From assembly GCA_964547415.1 (NCBI GenBank), contig CAZJNX010000065.1, positions 1 through 21,346 on the forward strand: 21,346 nucleotides of DNA, written 5' to 3'. Positions within the stretch are counted from its first letter, which is position 1. Each line of letters starts with the position of its first letter. The translations under genes and the position numbers were made by a program. The stretch comes from CAZJNX01 sp964547415. GTDB lineage: Bacteria; Pseudomonadota; Alphaproteobacteria; Rhizobiales; Amorphaceae. Positions 8,454 to 15,953 of the stretch are shown one piece after another. The notes under the pieces are model-generated. The model did no database searches. It saw only the letters and a program-made list of their open reading frames with translations, and was not told the origin of the DNA.

Positions 8454-8801
8454 ATGGCGGTGAGGCCCCCGCGCCTCCTGGCGCCGAGGCGCCAGTCGAG
8501 CCCGGTCGAGGCGATGCTTGACGAGGAGACGCGGGCGGAGAAGGCCGGCACCCTGGGCCGCCTCATGCACCGCCTCGAGCGCGCCCTCGATCGCCACGCC
8601 CGGGCCGAGGAGAATCCGGAGGCGAGCCCCGAGCGGCGCGAGCGCCTCGCGGGCGAGGCGGCCGAGGCCCTGTGGCACGTGGTGATCCAGCGCGAGCTGA
8701 TGGGGCTGTCCAACACGCAGCGCTTCCTGAAGGACCTCGGCGTCTCGCGCGAGCTGGTCCTCATGATGGGCGTCCGCCGCCCGCCCCCCGGCGAGGGCTG
8801 A
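8454..8801 (+). CDS. DUF6665-like protein, unknown function
   Basis: This is a 115-residue, mostly alpha-helical cytoplasmic protein. It has a short basic proline-rich N-terminus, a charged helix (EAMLDEETRAEKAGTLGRL) and a C-terminal block from about residue 67 (AGEAAEALWHVVIQRELMG, then LKDLGVSRELVLMMGV). That block matches my recollection of the DUF6665 pattern common in alphaproteobacteria (EAVWYF-VQRE-G ... DYGIPREV). The assignment is from memory and no function is known. The gene follows the DUF971 gene by 37 bp and is probably co-transcribed. The ATG at 8454 has GAGGGAGA upstream. Confidence 0.75.
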   Translation: MAVRPPRLLAPRRQSSPVEAMLDEETRAEKAGTLGRLMHRLERALDRHARAEENPEASPERRERLAGEAAEALWHVVIQRELMGLSNTQRFLKDLGVSRELVLMMGVRRPPPGEG

Positions 8802-9028
8802 GCCGCCGCTCGCCTCGCCCACCGTTTCCCGGCGGTCGAACGCGGCCCCTGCCGTCCCGGCCGTCGGGGCGGGTCGGACGAGGGCGGGTGGGCGAGGGCG
8901 CATCGTCCGAACCGGTCGGCGGATCGGCGCCCCGGGTATGCGCGGAGCGGGCGGAACAGGTCGATCCGCGCGACGTTGCGCGGCCTGAAGGCGTCGGCTG
9001 CGGCGCGGACGAGAAGCGGGAGAGAACG

Positions 9029-9412
9029 ATGCGCGAGGAAGAGACTGCGAACGGGCGACTGCGCCACCTCTCGCCCGAGGAACTGCTGGACGCGCTCGAG
9101 CGCAACGCGGTCGCGGTCGTCGACGTGAGGACGCCGGCCGAGTACGCCTTCGAGCACATCGACGGCGCACTCCTCGCCCCCTTGCACGACTTCCGGCCCG
9201 ACCGCCTGCCCTCGCCGGAGGGCAAGCCCATCGTGTTCCACTGCGGCTCGGGCGTGCGCTCGCGGAAGGCCGCCGAGGCGTGCCTCGAGGCGGGCTGGCC
9301 GGTGGCGGCGCACCTCGAAGGCGGCTTCGGCGCCTGGAAGCAGGCGAGGCTCCCCACCGTCGCCATCGACACCGCGACGGGCGCTCCCCGCCGCGTCGAT
9401 CCGCGCGGCTGA
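9029..9412 (+). CDS. Single-domain rhodanese (thiosulfate/persulfide sulfurtransferase)
   Basis: Rhodaneses carry sulfane sulfur on an active-site cysteine persulfide. The 127-residue protein holds one domain. It has the substrate-site strand VAVVDVRTPAEYAFEHIDGA (about 28-47) and the active-site loop CGSGVRS with Cys72. The ending, LEGGFGAWKQA, is typical of the family. There is no signal peptide, so it acts in the cytoplasm. The ATG at 9029 has a GGGAGAG site. It lies 35 bp upstream of the persulfide-dioxygenase-like gene. In sulfide-oxidation loci the rhodanese transfers persulfide sulfur to or from such a dioxygenase, which is the likely job here. The 227 bp upstream contains no gene and probably the promoter of this pair. 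Confidence 0.93.
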   Translation: MREEETANGRLRHLSPEELLDALERNAVAVVDVRTPAEYAFEHIDGALLAPLHDFRPDRLPSPEGKPIVFHCGSGVRSRKAAEACLEAGWPVAAHLEGGFGAWKQARLPTVAIDTATGAPRRVDPRG

Positions 9413-9447
9413 CGCCGCGCCCCAGTCCACCGCTGGAGGAAGCTCCC

Positions 9448-10365
9448 ATGCCCTTCGCCATCTCGCCGGCCCGTCCCGGGCGCAAGAGCCCGGACGTCGC
9501 CCAGTTCCACGACGCGGCCACCGGCAGCCTCGCCTACGTCTTCAGCGACCCGGAGACGAAGGTGGCCGCCATCGTCGATCCGGTCCTCGACTTCCACCCC
9601 GCCTCGGGCAGCGTCGACACCACGTCCGCCGACGCCCTCCTCGAGTACGTCGCCGAGCGCGGGCTCGCGGTCTCGATCATCCTCGACACCCACCCCCACG
9701 CCGACCACTTCTCCGCCGCCCGCTACCTCGCAGGCAAGACCGGGGCGCCCATCGCCATCGGCGAGCGGGTGCGGCTCGCGCAGGAGATCTGGCGGGAGAT
9801 CTACGGCTTCGACGAGGCCTTCCCCGCCGACGGCTCCCAGTGGGACCGTCTGTTCGCCGACGGCGACACGTTCGAGGTGGGAACGCTCCCCGTCCGCGTG
9901 ATGCTGTCGACCGGCCACACCCTCGCCTCCATCACCTACCTCGTCGGCGAGGATGCGGCCTTCGTCCACGACACCTTGATGATGCCCGACAGCGGCACCT
10001 CCCGCGCCGACTTTCCGGGCGGGGACGCGGGCGAGCTCTACGACAGCCTGATGCGCATCCTGTCCCTGCCGGACGACACGCGCCTGTTCGTCGGCCACGA
10101 CTACTGCCCGGGCGGCCGGCCGCCGGCGGGAGAGGCGACGGTGGCCGAGCACAAGGCGCAGAACATCCACCTGAAGGACGACCCGGACAAGGCGAGCTAT
10201 GTGCGCATCCGCACCGAGCGGGACGCCACCCTGCCGCTGCCCGACCGGATCCTCGCCGCCCTCCAGGTCAACATGAACGGCATGCGCCTGCCCGAGCCCG
10301 ACGCGAAGGGCCGCCGCTTCCTCAAGATCCCGCTCGACCGCTTCCGCGACACGCCGCGCGGCTGA
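9448..10365 (+). CDS. Metallo-beta-lactamase fold persulfide dioxygenase (Blh/ETHE1-like)
   Basis: This 305-residue protein probably oxidises glutathione persulfide to sulfite and glutathione using one iron. The metal motif is THPHADHFS (His82, His84, Asp86, His87), with His157 in STGHT, Asp175 in FVHDTL and His217 in VGHDYCPGG. The block PDSGTSRADFPGGDA is characteristic of persulfide dioxygenases rather than glyoxalase II. The fused rhodanese-like or DUF442 domain present in some relatives is absent; here the rhodanese is the separate upstream gene. GGAGGA eight bases before the ATG at 9448 fixes the start. I do not see a BigR-type AT-rich operator nearby, so regulation is unknown. A broader MBL hydrolase role is the alternative. 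Confidence 0.9.
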   Translation: MPFAISPARPGRKSPDVAQFHDAATGSLAYVFSDPETKVAAIVDPVLDFHPASGSVDTTSADALLEYVAERGLAVSIILDTHPHADHFSAARYLAGKTGAPIAIGERVRLAQEIWREIYGFDEAFPADGSQWDRLFADGDTFEVGTLPVRVMLSTGHTLASITYLVGEDAAFVHDTLMMPDSGTSRADFPGGDAGELYDSLMRILSLPDDTRLFVGHDYCPGGRPPAGEATVAEHKAQNIHLKDDPDKASYVRIRTERDATLPLPDRILAALQVNMNGMRLPEPDAKGRRFLKIPLDRFRDTPRG

Positions 10366-10372
10366 CCGGGAC

Positions 10373-10412
10373 CGGGCGCTGGCGAGGACGGGCCGCGCCG
10401 CCGGTGCGCCCG
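10373..10412 (+). terminator. Hairpin after the dioxygenase gene (possible terminator)
   Basis: CGGGCGC (10373-10379) pairs perfectly with GCGCCCG (10406-10412), and a further GGCG/CGCC can pair inside. It begins seven bases after the stop codon. No U-tract follows. Confidence 0.35.
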
Positions 10413-10474
10413 TTCCCATCCGCACCCGCGACCCGCGGCGCCCGGCTCCGGACGGCGGGCGGGCGGCGCGACGG

Positions 10475-10927
10475 TCAGCCGCACTGCAAGGCGGCCTCGG
10501 TCGGCCCGATCGCGTCGCGGAGGGTGAGGACGGTGGGGAACGCGGCGCCGACCGCGGCCGTGGCGCCGACGGTGGTGTGGTTGCCGCCCGCGACGGAGAC
10601 GAAGGCGTCGGACCCGTCGAGGGTCCCCGAGACGTCGGGGTCGAGGTCGTCCCGGCCGACACGCGCCGTGGTGAGGTCGAGGCGTTCTCCGTCCCCACCG
10701 CGGAGTCGCCGATGGTGTCCGTGCCCTTGCGGAGGGTGAGGGCGACGGTGTCCCCCCGGCCAGCGCGCCCGGCCGCGCCGCCGCCGTCGGTGCTCGACGC
10801 CCCGGCGCTCGGCGGCACGTCGTCGCCCCGCCCGCCGGCGATGGTCCGATCGCCCCCGACGCTCGCGGGTGTGGCTCGCCGGGCCGATCGCGTCGCCGTC
10901 GCACACGGTCAGGTCGTCGCGCCCCAC
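10475..10927 (-). pseudogene. RTX-like beta-roll fragment, frameshifted
   Basis: Read on the minus strand, this stretch has RTX-like composition but no single frame holds it. It begins VGRDDLTVCDGDAIG from a possible GTG at 10927. It continues in a second frame as VGGDRTIAGGRGDDV and GDTVALTLRKGTDTIGDSA. It then returns to the first frame as LDLTTARVGRDDLDPDVSG through VLTLRDAIGPTEAALQCG to a TGA. The switches fall near 10880 and near 10685. The GGRGDD and GRDDL units suggest hemolysin-type calcium-binding repeats, though the repeats are few and imperfect. It lies directly downstream of the RTX protease on the same strand, behind a strong hairpin. It could be a decayed paralogue or a gene carrying assembly errors. 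Confidence 0.5.
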
Positions 10928-11049
10928 GAGCAGGGGATGTTTCCTTCTTGTCGGCAAGAGCAAGGTGAGGGGCAGACGGCGTTCGCCCGCGTCGGCAGCG
11001 ATCCCGGCGCGGGGCGGCACCGGGGCGCCCGGCGTGCCGTTCGCCGCAG

Positions 11050-11081
11050 GGGTGCGCCGGCGACGCCGCGCCGGCGCACCC
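11050..11081 (-). terminator. 13-bp perfect hairpin after the RTX protease
   Basis: Bases 11050-11062 are perfectly complementary to 11069-11081, leaving a 6-base loop. This is the strongest hairpin I found in the window. It starts 29 bases after the protease stop codon and lacks a U-tract. It separates the protease from the RTX-like fragment downstream. Confidence 0.6.
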
Positions 11082-11095
11082 GCACGGGCTTCCCG

Positions 11096-11110
11096 CCCGT
11101 CGGCGACGGG
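11096..11110 (-). terminator. Short hairpin abutting the RTX protease stop
   Basis: CCCGTC and GACGGG form a 6-bp stem with a 3-base loop immediately after the protease TAA. With the larger hairpin it forms a tandem pair. Confidence 0.4.
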
Positions 11111-13405
11111 TTACGGGAGGAGGAGGAGGTCCTCGCCCGTTACCGTGTCACCCGCGAACAGGAAGGAGTCGGCCGACACCGTCGCCGCGGCCACGTCCCG
11201 AAGGAGGAGGGTGCCTTCCGGATGGACGATCCGCGTGTCCTCGCCGCCCCCGGCGGGCCCGATCTGCAGGTCCGCGAAGGCGATGTCGAGGGCGGTCATG
11301 TCGACGAGGTCGGTCGCGACCGCGAAGTCGGTGACCACGTCGTCGCCCGCGCGGGGCCCGATGACGAACATGTCCGCGCCGCTGCCGCCCGACAGGGTAT
11401 CGGACCCGCGTCCGCCGTCGAGGCGGTCGGCGCCCCGGTTGCCGGCCAATACGTCCCCGCCGCGGCCGCCCAGGAGATCGTCCGCGTTCTTGCCCCCGCG
11501 GAGCACGTCGGCGCCGGCGTTGCCCACGAGCCGGTCGTTGCCCTGGTTGCCGCGCAGGTCGTCGGCACCCGCGCCGCCGAGAAGGGTGTCGTGGTCCTGC
11601 CGTCCCCTGATGCCGTCGGCGCCATCGCCGCCAGCGAGCCGGTCGTCCCCGCCTAAGCCGTCGATCAGGTCGTCGCCGCGCATGCCGCCGAGCACGTTGG
11701 CCCCTCCGTTGCCGAACAGGCGGTCGTCGCCGTCGCCGGTCACGGCGTTCTCGATGGCCTCGCCGTCGACGAGGCGGACCTGCGTTTTGCCCGCTGCCGC
11801 GATCGTGCCCCCGTCGGCGAGGTCGACCACGAGCGGCGCGGCGATGGCGGCGAGGTTGATCCAGTCGGTCCCGCCGTCGGCGTCCTCGATCCGCCGCCGG
11901 TCAGGTTCCGCCGCCGCGAGCTGCGGGAAGTCGTGGGTGAAATGGTGGACGTCGTCGGCGGTGGCGGGCGCGCCGAACACCTCGAGCGCGAGAGAGTCGA
12001 GCACGCCACCGCCCCCGCCCGCGAGATCCTCCACGACGAGCTGCCAGGTGCCGCCGCCCTCGAGGCCGCGCAGGGCGGTGACGCCGAACTCCCAGTCGAG
12101 ACGGTCCGTCCGGGAGAAGCGCTCGAAATCCCATGGTATGTCGGCCAGGAGCAGCGGGACCTCGGTGCCGTCCGGCGAGACGAGGGTCAGCTTCAGGTCG
12201 CTGAAGCTCTCGGCCCGGTAGCCGACCGTCACCGAGACGTTCTCGATCGCGATATCCGCGTCGAGGTCCACGCTGACCGTCGCCTGCCCGTTCTCGCGCA
12301 CGCGGACCGGCGCGCCCTCGTAGACGGCCTCGGCCGAGACCTCGTTCGCGCTGGTGGCCGCCTCGCCCTTCATCGTGAGCCAGACCTCGGCCATCCGCAC
12401 GGCCGCGAAGGCGTCCACGCGGCCGTACCCGTAGGACAGGTTGAAGGCGGCGCCGCCCCCGTTCCACGTCTCCGCGTCATTGGAGAACCACGGCTCGATC
12501 TCGTGATTCCTCGCCGGCGCGTCGAAGTCCGACCCGGTGAGCTGCGCGGAGGCGGCGAGGATGTCGTGGACGTCGCGCCAGCCGAGCCCGGGCGCCGCGT
12601 CGAGCATCAGGGCGACGACGCCGGAGGTGACGGGCGTCGCCGCGGACGTGCCGCCGAAGTCGTCGGTGAACTCGCCGCGCTCGACGAGCGTCGTGGTGAC
12701 CGACCCGGCCGGCGCGCTGACGAGGACGTTCGCGCCGTAGTTGGTGTACCACTCGGCGTCGCCGTTCCCGTCCACGGCGGCGATCGTTGCGGTGAAGCGG
12801 GCCGCGTTCACGCCCTCACCGTTGGCGTTCATGGTGTCGTTGCCGGCCGCCTGCAGGATGACGGTGCCGAGGCCGTCCCGCCCCTCGGCCATGATCTCGG
12901 CATAGGCGGCCACCGTCCGGGCATCGTCCGAGTCCGGTGCGAGCAGCGACTCGGATTCGAGGAACTGCGGGGTCGCGCCCCAGCTGTTGTTCATGACGTC
13001 GAAGGCCGCGGCGTGAAGGAGCGCCTCGACCCAGTCGTCGCTGTCCTCGTTGTTGATGCCGATGACCGGGTCGCGCAGGAGGTTGATGCCCGACAGCGTG
13101 GCGTCGAAGGCGACGCCGACGCCGCCGAGCCCGTTGTTGCCCACCGCCGCGATCAGCCCGGCGACGCTGGTGCCGTGGTCGTCGTGGTCCGTGATCGGAA
13201 TCGGCGGGAACACCTCCCCCTGGTAGCGGAACTCGAGGCTCCGGTCGTAGTTGGCGGCAAGGTCCGGATGGGTGAACTGCAAGCCGTCGTCATAGACGGC
13301 GACCGCCGTCACGCCGGACCCGGTGTACTCGTCCCAGATCGTCTCGATGTCTCCGAGGAGCGGGAAATGCCACTGCTCGGGATAAAGGGGATCGTTCGGC
13401 GTCAT
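11111..13405 (-). CDS. Secreted RTX subtilisin/kexin-type serine protease with P-domain
   Basis: This 764-residue calcium-dependent serine protease is predicted to be exported by a type I secretion system. Residues 1-340 form a peptidase S8 domain with Asp39 (VAVYDDG), His77 (DHDDHGTSVAG), the probable oxyanion Asn189 (AAGND) and Ser254 (GGTSAATP). Residues about 365-480 look like a proprotein-convertase P-domain (SVTVGYRAESFSDLKLTLVS; ending LALEVFG). Residues about 485-560 resemble the serralysin linker, ending AIENAVTGDGDD. Residues about 560-680 carry roughly a dozen nine-residue GGxGxDxLx repeats that would fold into a calcium-bound beta-roll. The tail ends DSFLFAGDTVTGEDLLLLP, like a C-terminal secretion signal. 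There is no signal peptide and no propeptide: the protein begins NDPLYPEQWHF, at the point where mature enzymes of this group start. GGAG precedes the ATG at 13405. No secretion ABC transporter or inhibitor is adjacent. The substrate is unknown. Confidence 0.93.
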   Translation of the reverse strand: MTPNDPLYPEQWHFPLLGDIETIWDEYTGSGVTAVAVYDDGLQFTHPDLAANYDRSLEFRYQGEVFPPIPITDHDDHGTSVAGLIAAVGNNGLGGVGVAFDATLSGINLLRDPVIGINNEDSDDWVEALLHAAAFDVMNNSWGATPQFLESESLLAPDSDDARTVAAYAEIMAEGRDGLGTVILQAAGNDTMNANGEGVNAARFTATIAAVDGNGDAEWYTNYGANVLVSAPAGSVTTTLVERGEFTDDFGGTSAATPVTSGVVALMLDAAPGLGWRDVHDILAASAQLTGSDFDAPARNHEIEPWFSNDAETWNGGGAAFNLSYGYGRVDAFAAVRMAEVWLTMKGEAATSANEVSAEAVYEGAPVRVRENGQATVSVDLDADIAIENVSVTVGYRAESFSDLKLTLVSPDGTEVPLLLADIPWDFERFSRTDRLDWEFGVTALRGLEGGGTWQLVVEDLAGGGGGVLDSLALEVFGAPATADDVHHFTHDFPQLAAAEPDRRRIEDADGGTDWINLAAIAAPLVVDLADGGTIAAAGKTQVRLVDGEAIENAVTGDGDDRLFGNGGANVLGGMRGDDLIDGLGGDDRLAGGDGADGIRGRQDHDTLLGGAGADDLRGNQGNDRLVGNAGADVLRGGKNADDLLGGRGGDVLAGNRGADRLDGGRGSDTLSGGSGADMFVIGPRAGDDVVTDFAVATDLVDMTALDIAFADLQIGPAGGGEDTRIVHPEGTLLLRDVAAATVSADSFLFAGDTVTGEDLLLLP

Positions 13406-13683
13406 GTCGTCTCCGGCTGGAACACGATGGCAGGAAGGCGGAGCGCTTGGCCCGCCCGGCGGCGAACCGACCCCGCTCCGGCCCCGCGAGGACGGGCAGC
13501 GAGGGCAGGCGCGCCTCGATGACAGGCGGGCACGCGGGTCCGTCGGATGGTGCGGACGGTCGGGGGCCGCCGGCCCGGCGGGGTCGCTCCAGACGGCCGA
13601 GCGAGGGCGCCGCGGGTTCGTCCCGACCGGGACATCGCCCTGGCGCCGCTCCCCCCGATGACCGCGGGCCCAGGGCTACTTTC

Positions 13684-13704
13684 AGCTGGACGTGGTGTCC
13701 AGCT
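13684..13704. repeat. Perfect inverted repeat AGCTGGAC/GTCCAGCT
   Basis: Two 8-base arms flank a 5-base spacer (GTGGT). It is less GC-rich than its surroundings and not followed by a T-run on either strand. It could be an operator for the protease, whose start is about 280 bp downstream on the minus strand. It could also be a weak mgtE terminator 166 bp after that stop. Confidence 0.6.
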
Positions 13705-13754
13705 TGTCCGCCTTGCCTTTCCGTCCCCGATGGACCGGTCCGGGCGCGTCAACT

Positions 13755-13808
13755 TGGCGCTGGCGCTGGCGCTGGCGCTGGCGCTGGCGCGGGCGCGGGC
13801 GCGGGCGC
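13755..13808. repeat. Hexamer tandem repeat: TGGCGC x6 then GGGCGC x3
   Basis: Nine uninterrupted 6-bp units occupy 54 bp. The first six read TGGCGC and the last three GGGCGC. Each contains the self-complementary GGCGC or GCGC core, so slipped hairpins are possible. It lies in non-coding DNA between mgtE and the protease. Such arrays change length by polymerase slippage. Confidence 0.95.
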
Positions 13809-13869
13809 GGCGAGGCCGTGCCGGCCGCCGGGTCGCGGCCCTGCCGTCGCCCGCCGCTCCCGCCGCCTG

Positions 13870-15273
13870 TCAGACGAGGTCGAACCAGAGCTCGGCGAGG
13901 CCGAGGAAGGCGAAGAAGCCGATCACGTCCGTGAGGGTCGTCAGGAACACCGAGGAGGCGACCGCCGGGTCCACCCCGAGCCGGTCGAGGAGCATCGGAA
14001 GCGCCGCCCCGAAGAAGCCCGCGCACAGGACGTTGAACAGGAGCGCGGCCGCGATCACCATCCCGAGCTCGGGGTTGGCGAACCAGGTCGCCGCCACGAT
14101 CCCGACGAGGACGGCCACCACCGCCCCGTTCATGAGGGCGACGAGGATCTCCCGCCCGATCACCTTCAGGAAGTTTCGCTTGGTGATGGCCTTCTGGGAG
14201 ATCGCCCGCACCGTCACCGTCATCGCCTGGATGCCGGCGTTGCCGCCGATCGCCGTCACCACCGGCATCAGGATGGCGAGCGCCACCATCGCCTCGATGG
14301 TCCCGTCGAAGACGCCGATCACGAAGGAGGCGATGAAGGCCGTCACCATGTTGACGGCGAGCCACGGGATGCGCGTGCGTGCCACGTAGAGCGGCGTGTC
14401 GGACAGCTCCGCGTCGCCCGCGCCCGCGAGCGCGCGGATGTCCTCCTCCGCCTCCTCCTCGATGACGTCGACGATGTCGTCGATGGTGAGCTCGCCCACG
14501 AGGCGCCCCGCGTCGTCGACGACCGCGACCGAGACGAGGTTGTAGCGCTGGAAGAGGCGGGCGGCCTCCTCCTGGTCCTCGTCGGCCGCGACCGTGTGGG
14601 GGTCCGCTTCCATGATCTCGGACAGGCGCACGGGGCGCGGCGTCCTGAGGAGGCGGTCGAGCCCGACGACGCCCAGGAGGCGGAAGGCCGGGTCGATCAC
14701 GTAGATCTGGTAGAAGGTGTCGGGAAGGTCCCGCTCATCGCGTAAGGAATCGATGGTCTGACCGACGGTCCAGAACGGTGGCATCGCCACGAAGTCGGCC
14801 TGCATCCGCCGGCCGGCCGTCTCCTCCGGATAGTCGAGGGACTGCTTCAGCCGGTGGCGCTTGGCGAAGGGCAGGCGCGAGAGGATCGCGTTCTTCTCCG
14901 CCTCGCCGAGATCCTCCAGGATGTAGACGGCGTCGTCCGTGTCGAGGCCTGCGAGGCCCTCGGCGACCTCCTCCGGCGGCAGGCCCGCGAGCACCTGCAG
15001 GCGCACCGCCTCGTCGGTCTCGGTGAGGGCCGTGTAGTCGAAGGCGGGGCCGAGGAGGCGCACGAAGGCGAGCCGCGTCTGTGGCTCGAGCACCGTGACG
15101 ACGTCGGCGAGGTCCGTCTCGTGGAGGCCCTCCACGAGCCCTTTCAGCGTCTCGCCGTCGGCGGCCTCGATCGCCTCCTCGACGCGGGCGAGGAAGGCGG
15201 CCGTCACCGGGCCGTCGGTCTCGGCGTCGGTCTCGTCGGCGGCAAGCGTCGCCGTGTCGTCCTGTCGGTCCAT
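13870..15273 (-). CDS. mgtE: MgtE-type magnesium transporter
   Basis: MgtE is a dimeric Mg2+ channel of the inner membrane, gated by its own cytoplasmic magnesium sensor. The 467-residue product has every domain. The acidic superhelical N domain is at about 25-150 (LAGLPPEEVAEGLAGLDTDDAVYILEDL). Paired CBS domains lie at about 155-275 (YQIYVIDPAFRLLGVVGL; VVDDAGRLVGELTIDDIVDVI), followed by an acidic plug helix. Five membrane helices run from about residue 303 and include PWLAVNM, the pore motif GGNAGIQA (343-350) and TDVIGFFAFLG with the conserved Asp449. I start at the ATG at 15273. A GTG nine bases further out at 15282 is an in-frame alternative, and neither has a strong ribosome site. No M-box-like leader is apparent in the short upstream region. 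Confidence 0.95.
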   Translation of the reverse strand: MDRQDDTATLAADETDAETDGPVTAAFLARVEEAIEAADGETLKGLVEGLHETDLADVVTVLEPQTRLAFVRLLGPAFDYTALTETDEAVRLQVLAGLPPEEVAEGLAGLDTDDAVYILEDLGEAEKNAILSRLPFAKRHRLKQSLDYPEETAGRRMQADFVAMPPFWTVGQTIDSLRDERDLPDTFYQIYVIDPAFRLLGVVGLDRLLRTPRPVRLSEIMEADPHTVAADEDQEEAARLFQRYNLVSVAVVDDAGRLVGELTIDDIVDVIEEEAEEDIRALAGAGDAELSDTPLYVARTRIPWLAVNMVTAFIASFVIGVFDGTIEAMVALAILMPVVTAIGGNAGIQAMTVTVRAISQKAITKRNFLKVIGREILVALMNGAVVAVLVGIVAATWFANPELGMVIAAALLFNVLCAGFFGAALPMLLDRLGVDPAVASSVFLTTLTDVIGFFAFLGLAELWFDLV

Positions 15274-15438
15274 CGGGCGCACTCGTTTTCGGGGAGGAAG
15301 GGTCGCTGCCGGCTGCCCGTGATAGCCCCATGCGCGGCCGCCGACCAGACGTCGCCGCCCCGGCCTTGCCCTTGCGGATGGCGAACGGGCCCCGGGCGGC
15401 CGCCCGCAGGATCGCCCGCACCGGGAAAGCCGCCGGCC

Positions 15439-15909
15439 GTGACGGCGGTCACGGACCGGCCCGTGTCGATTGGAAACGACCGCGACCGGCTCGGGGACAT
15501 CGAGCCGCTGATCGGCCCCGACAAGGACGACACCTTCGTGACGGGCGGCGAGGTGAGGACCTGCGTCGGCGGGCGGGGCGATGACGTGTTCATCGCCCGG
15601 TCGGGCCGCGTCTCGCTGGACGAGGGCGCGGGAGGCGACGGCTTCCTGGTCGGCGGCGGCGCGGGTCGGACACCCTCTTGTACGGAGGCGACCGCGTGTC
15701 GGAGGGGGGCGAGGGGGACGGCGACGACCTCGTCGACACCCACGCCGGGACCGGCACCCTCGTCTGGATGGAGGCTATCGGCATCGACGGCGGGCCGGCC
15801 ATCTCCCTCTGGCGGCGGTCGCTCGCCCGGACCGGCCGCTCGCACGACACCGACGGGGCGCCCGTGGTGGACACGGGCAGCCCGTTCGAGGGTCGGTTCC
15901 TCCGGCAGG
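15439..15909 (+). pseudogene. RTX-like calcium-binding repeat fragment with one frameshift
   Basis: A possible GTG at 15439 (GGGAAAG nine bases upstream) opens a frame reading IGNDRDRLGDIEPLIGPDKD, then VGGRGDDVFIARSG and DEGAGGDGFLVGGGAG. At 15664-15665 a single G appears to be missing from what would be a GGGG run. The sense then continues in the next frame as SDTLLYGGDRVSEGG, GDGDDLVDTHAGTGTLVWM and DGGPAISLW. That frame has no stop before the antisense of the neighbouring hydrolase, so the natural C-terminus is lost. The GGxGDD-type units resemble hemolysin-type repeats. It is transcribed divergently from mgtE. It may be a relic of the same RTX family as the nearby protease, or an intact gene with a homopolymer assembly error plus truncation. 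Confidence 0.5.
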
Positions 15910-15914
15910 GTGCG

Positions 15915-15947
15915 GGGCGCGGCGGGACCGGCCGTCGCGCCGCGCCC
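15915..15947 (-). terminator. 10-bp hairpin after the FAH-family gene
   Basis: Bases 15915-15924 pair perfectly with 15938-15947 around a 13-base loop. It begins six bases after the stop codon of the minus-strand hydrolase. No U-tract follows. Confidence 0.5.
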
Positions 15948-15953
15948 GGCGCC

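Larger units (their letters stand above)
13406..13869. other. Non-coding interval between mgtE and the RTX protease
   Basis: I see no convincing gene in these 464 bp; the open frames on both strands are arginine- and proline-rich shadows of GC-rich DNA. The interval holds the 3' region of mgtE and the 5' region of the protease, both on the minus strand. It contains an 8-bp palindrome (13684-13704) and a hexamer array (13755-13808). Confidence 0.7.

Noticed and set aside
13755..13808. Coding repeat (Leu-Ala, Trp-Arg or Arg-Gln dipeptides)
   Set aside because: Every frame gives a dipeptide run with no flanking domain or ribosome site, so it is treated as non-coding DNA.
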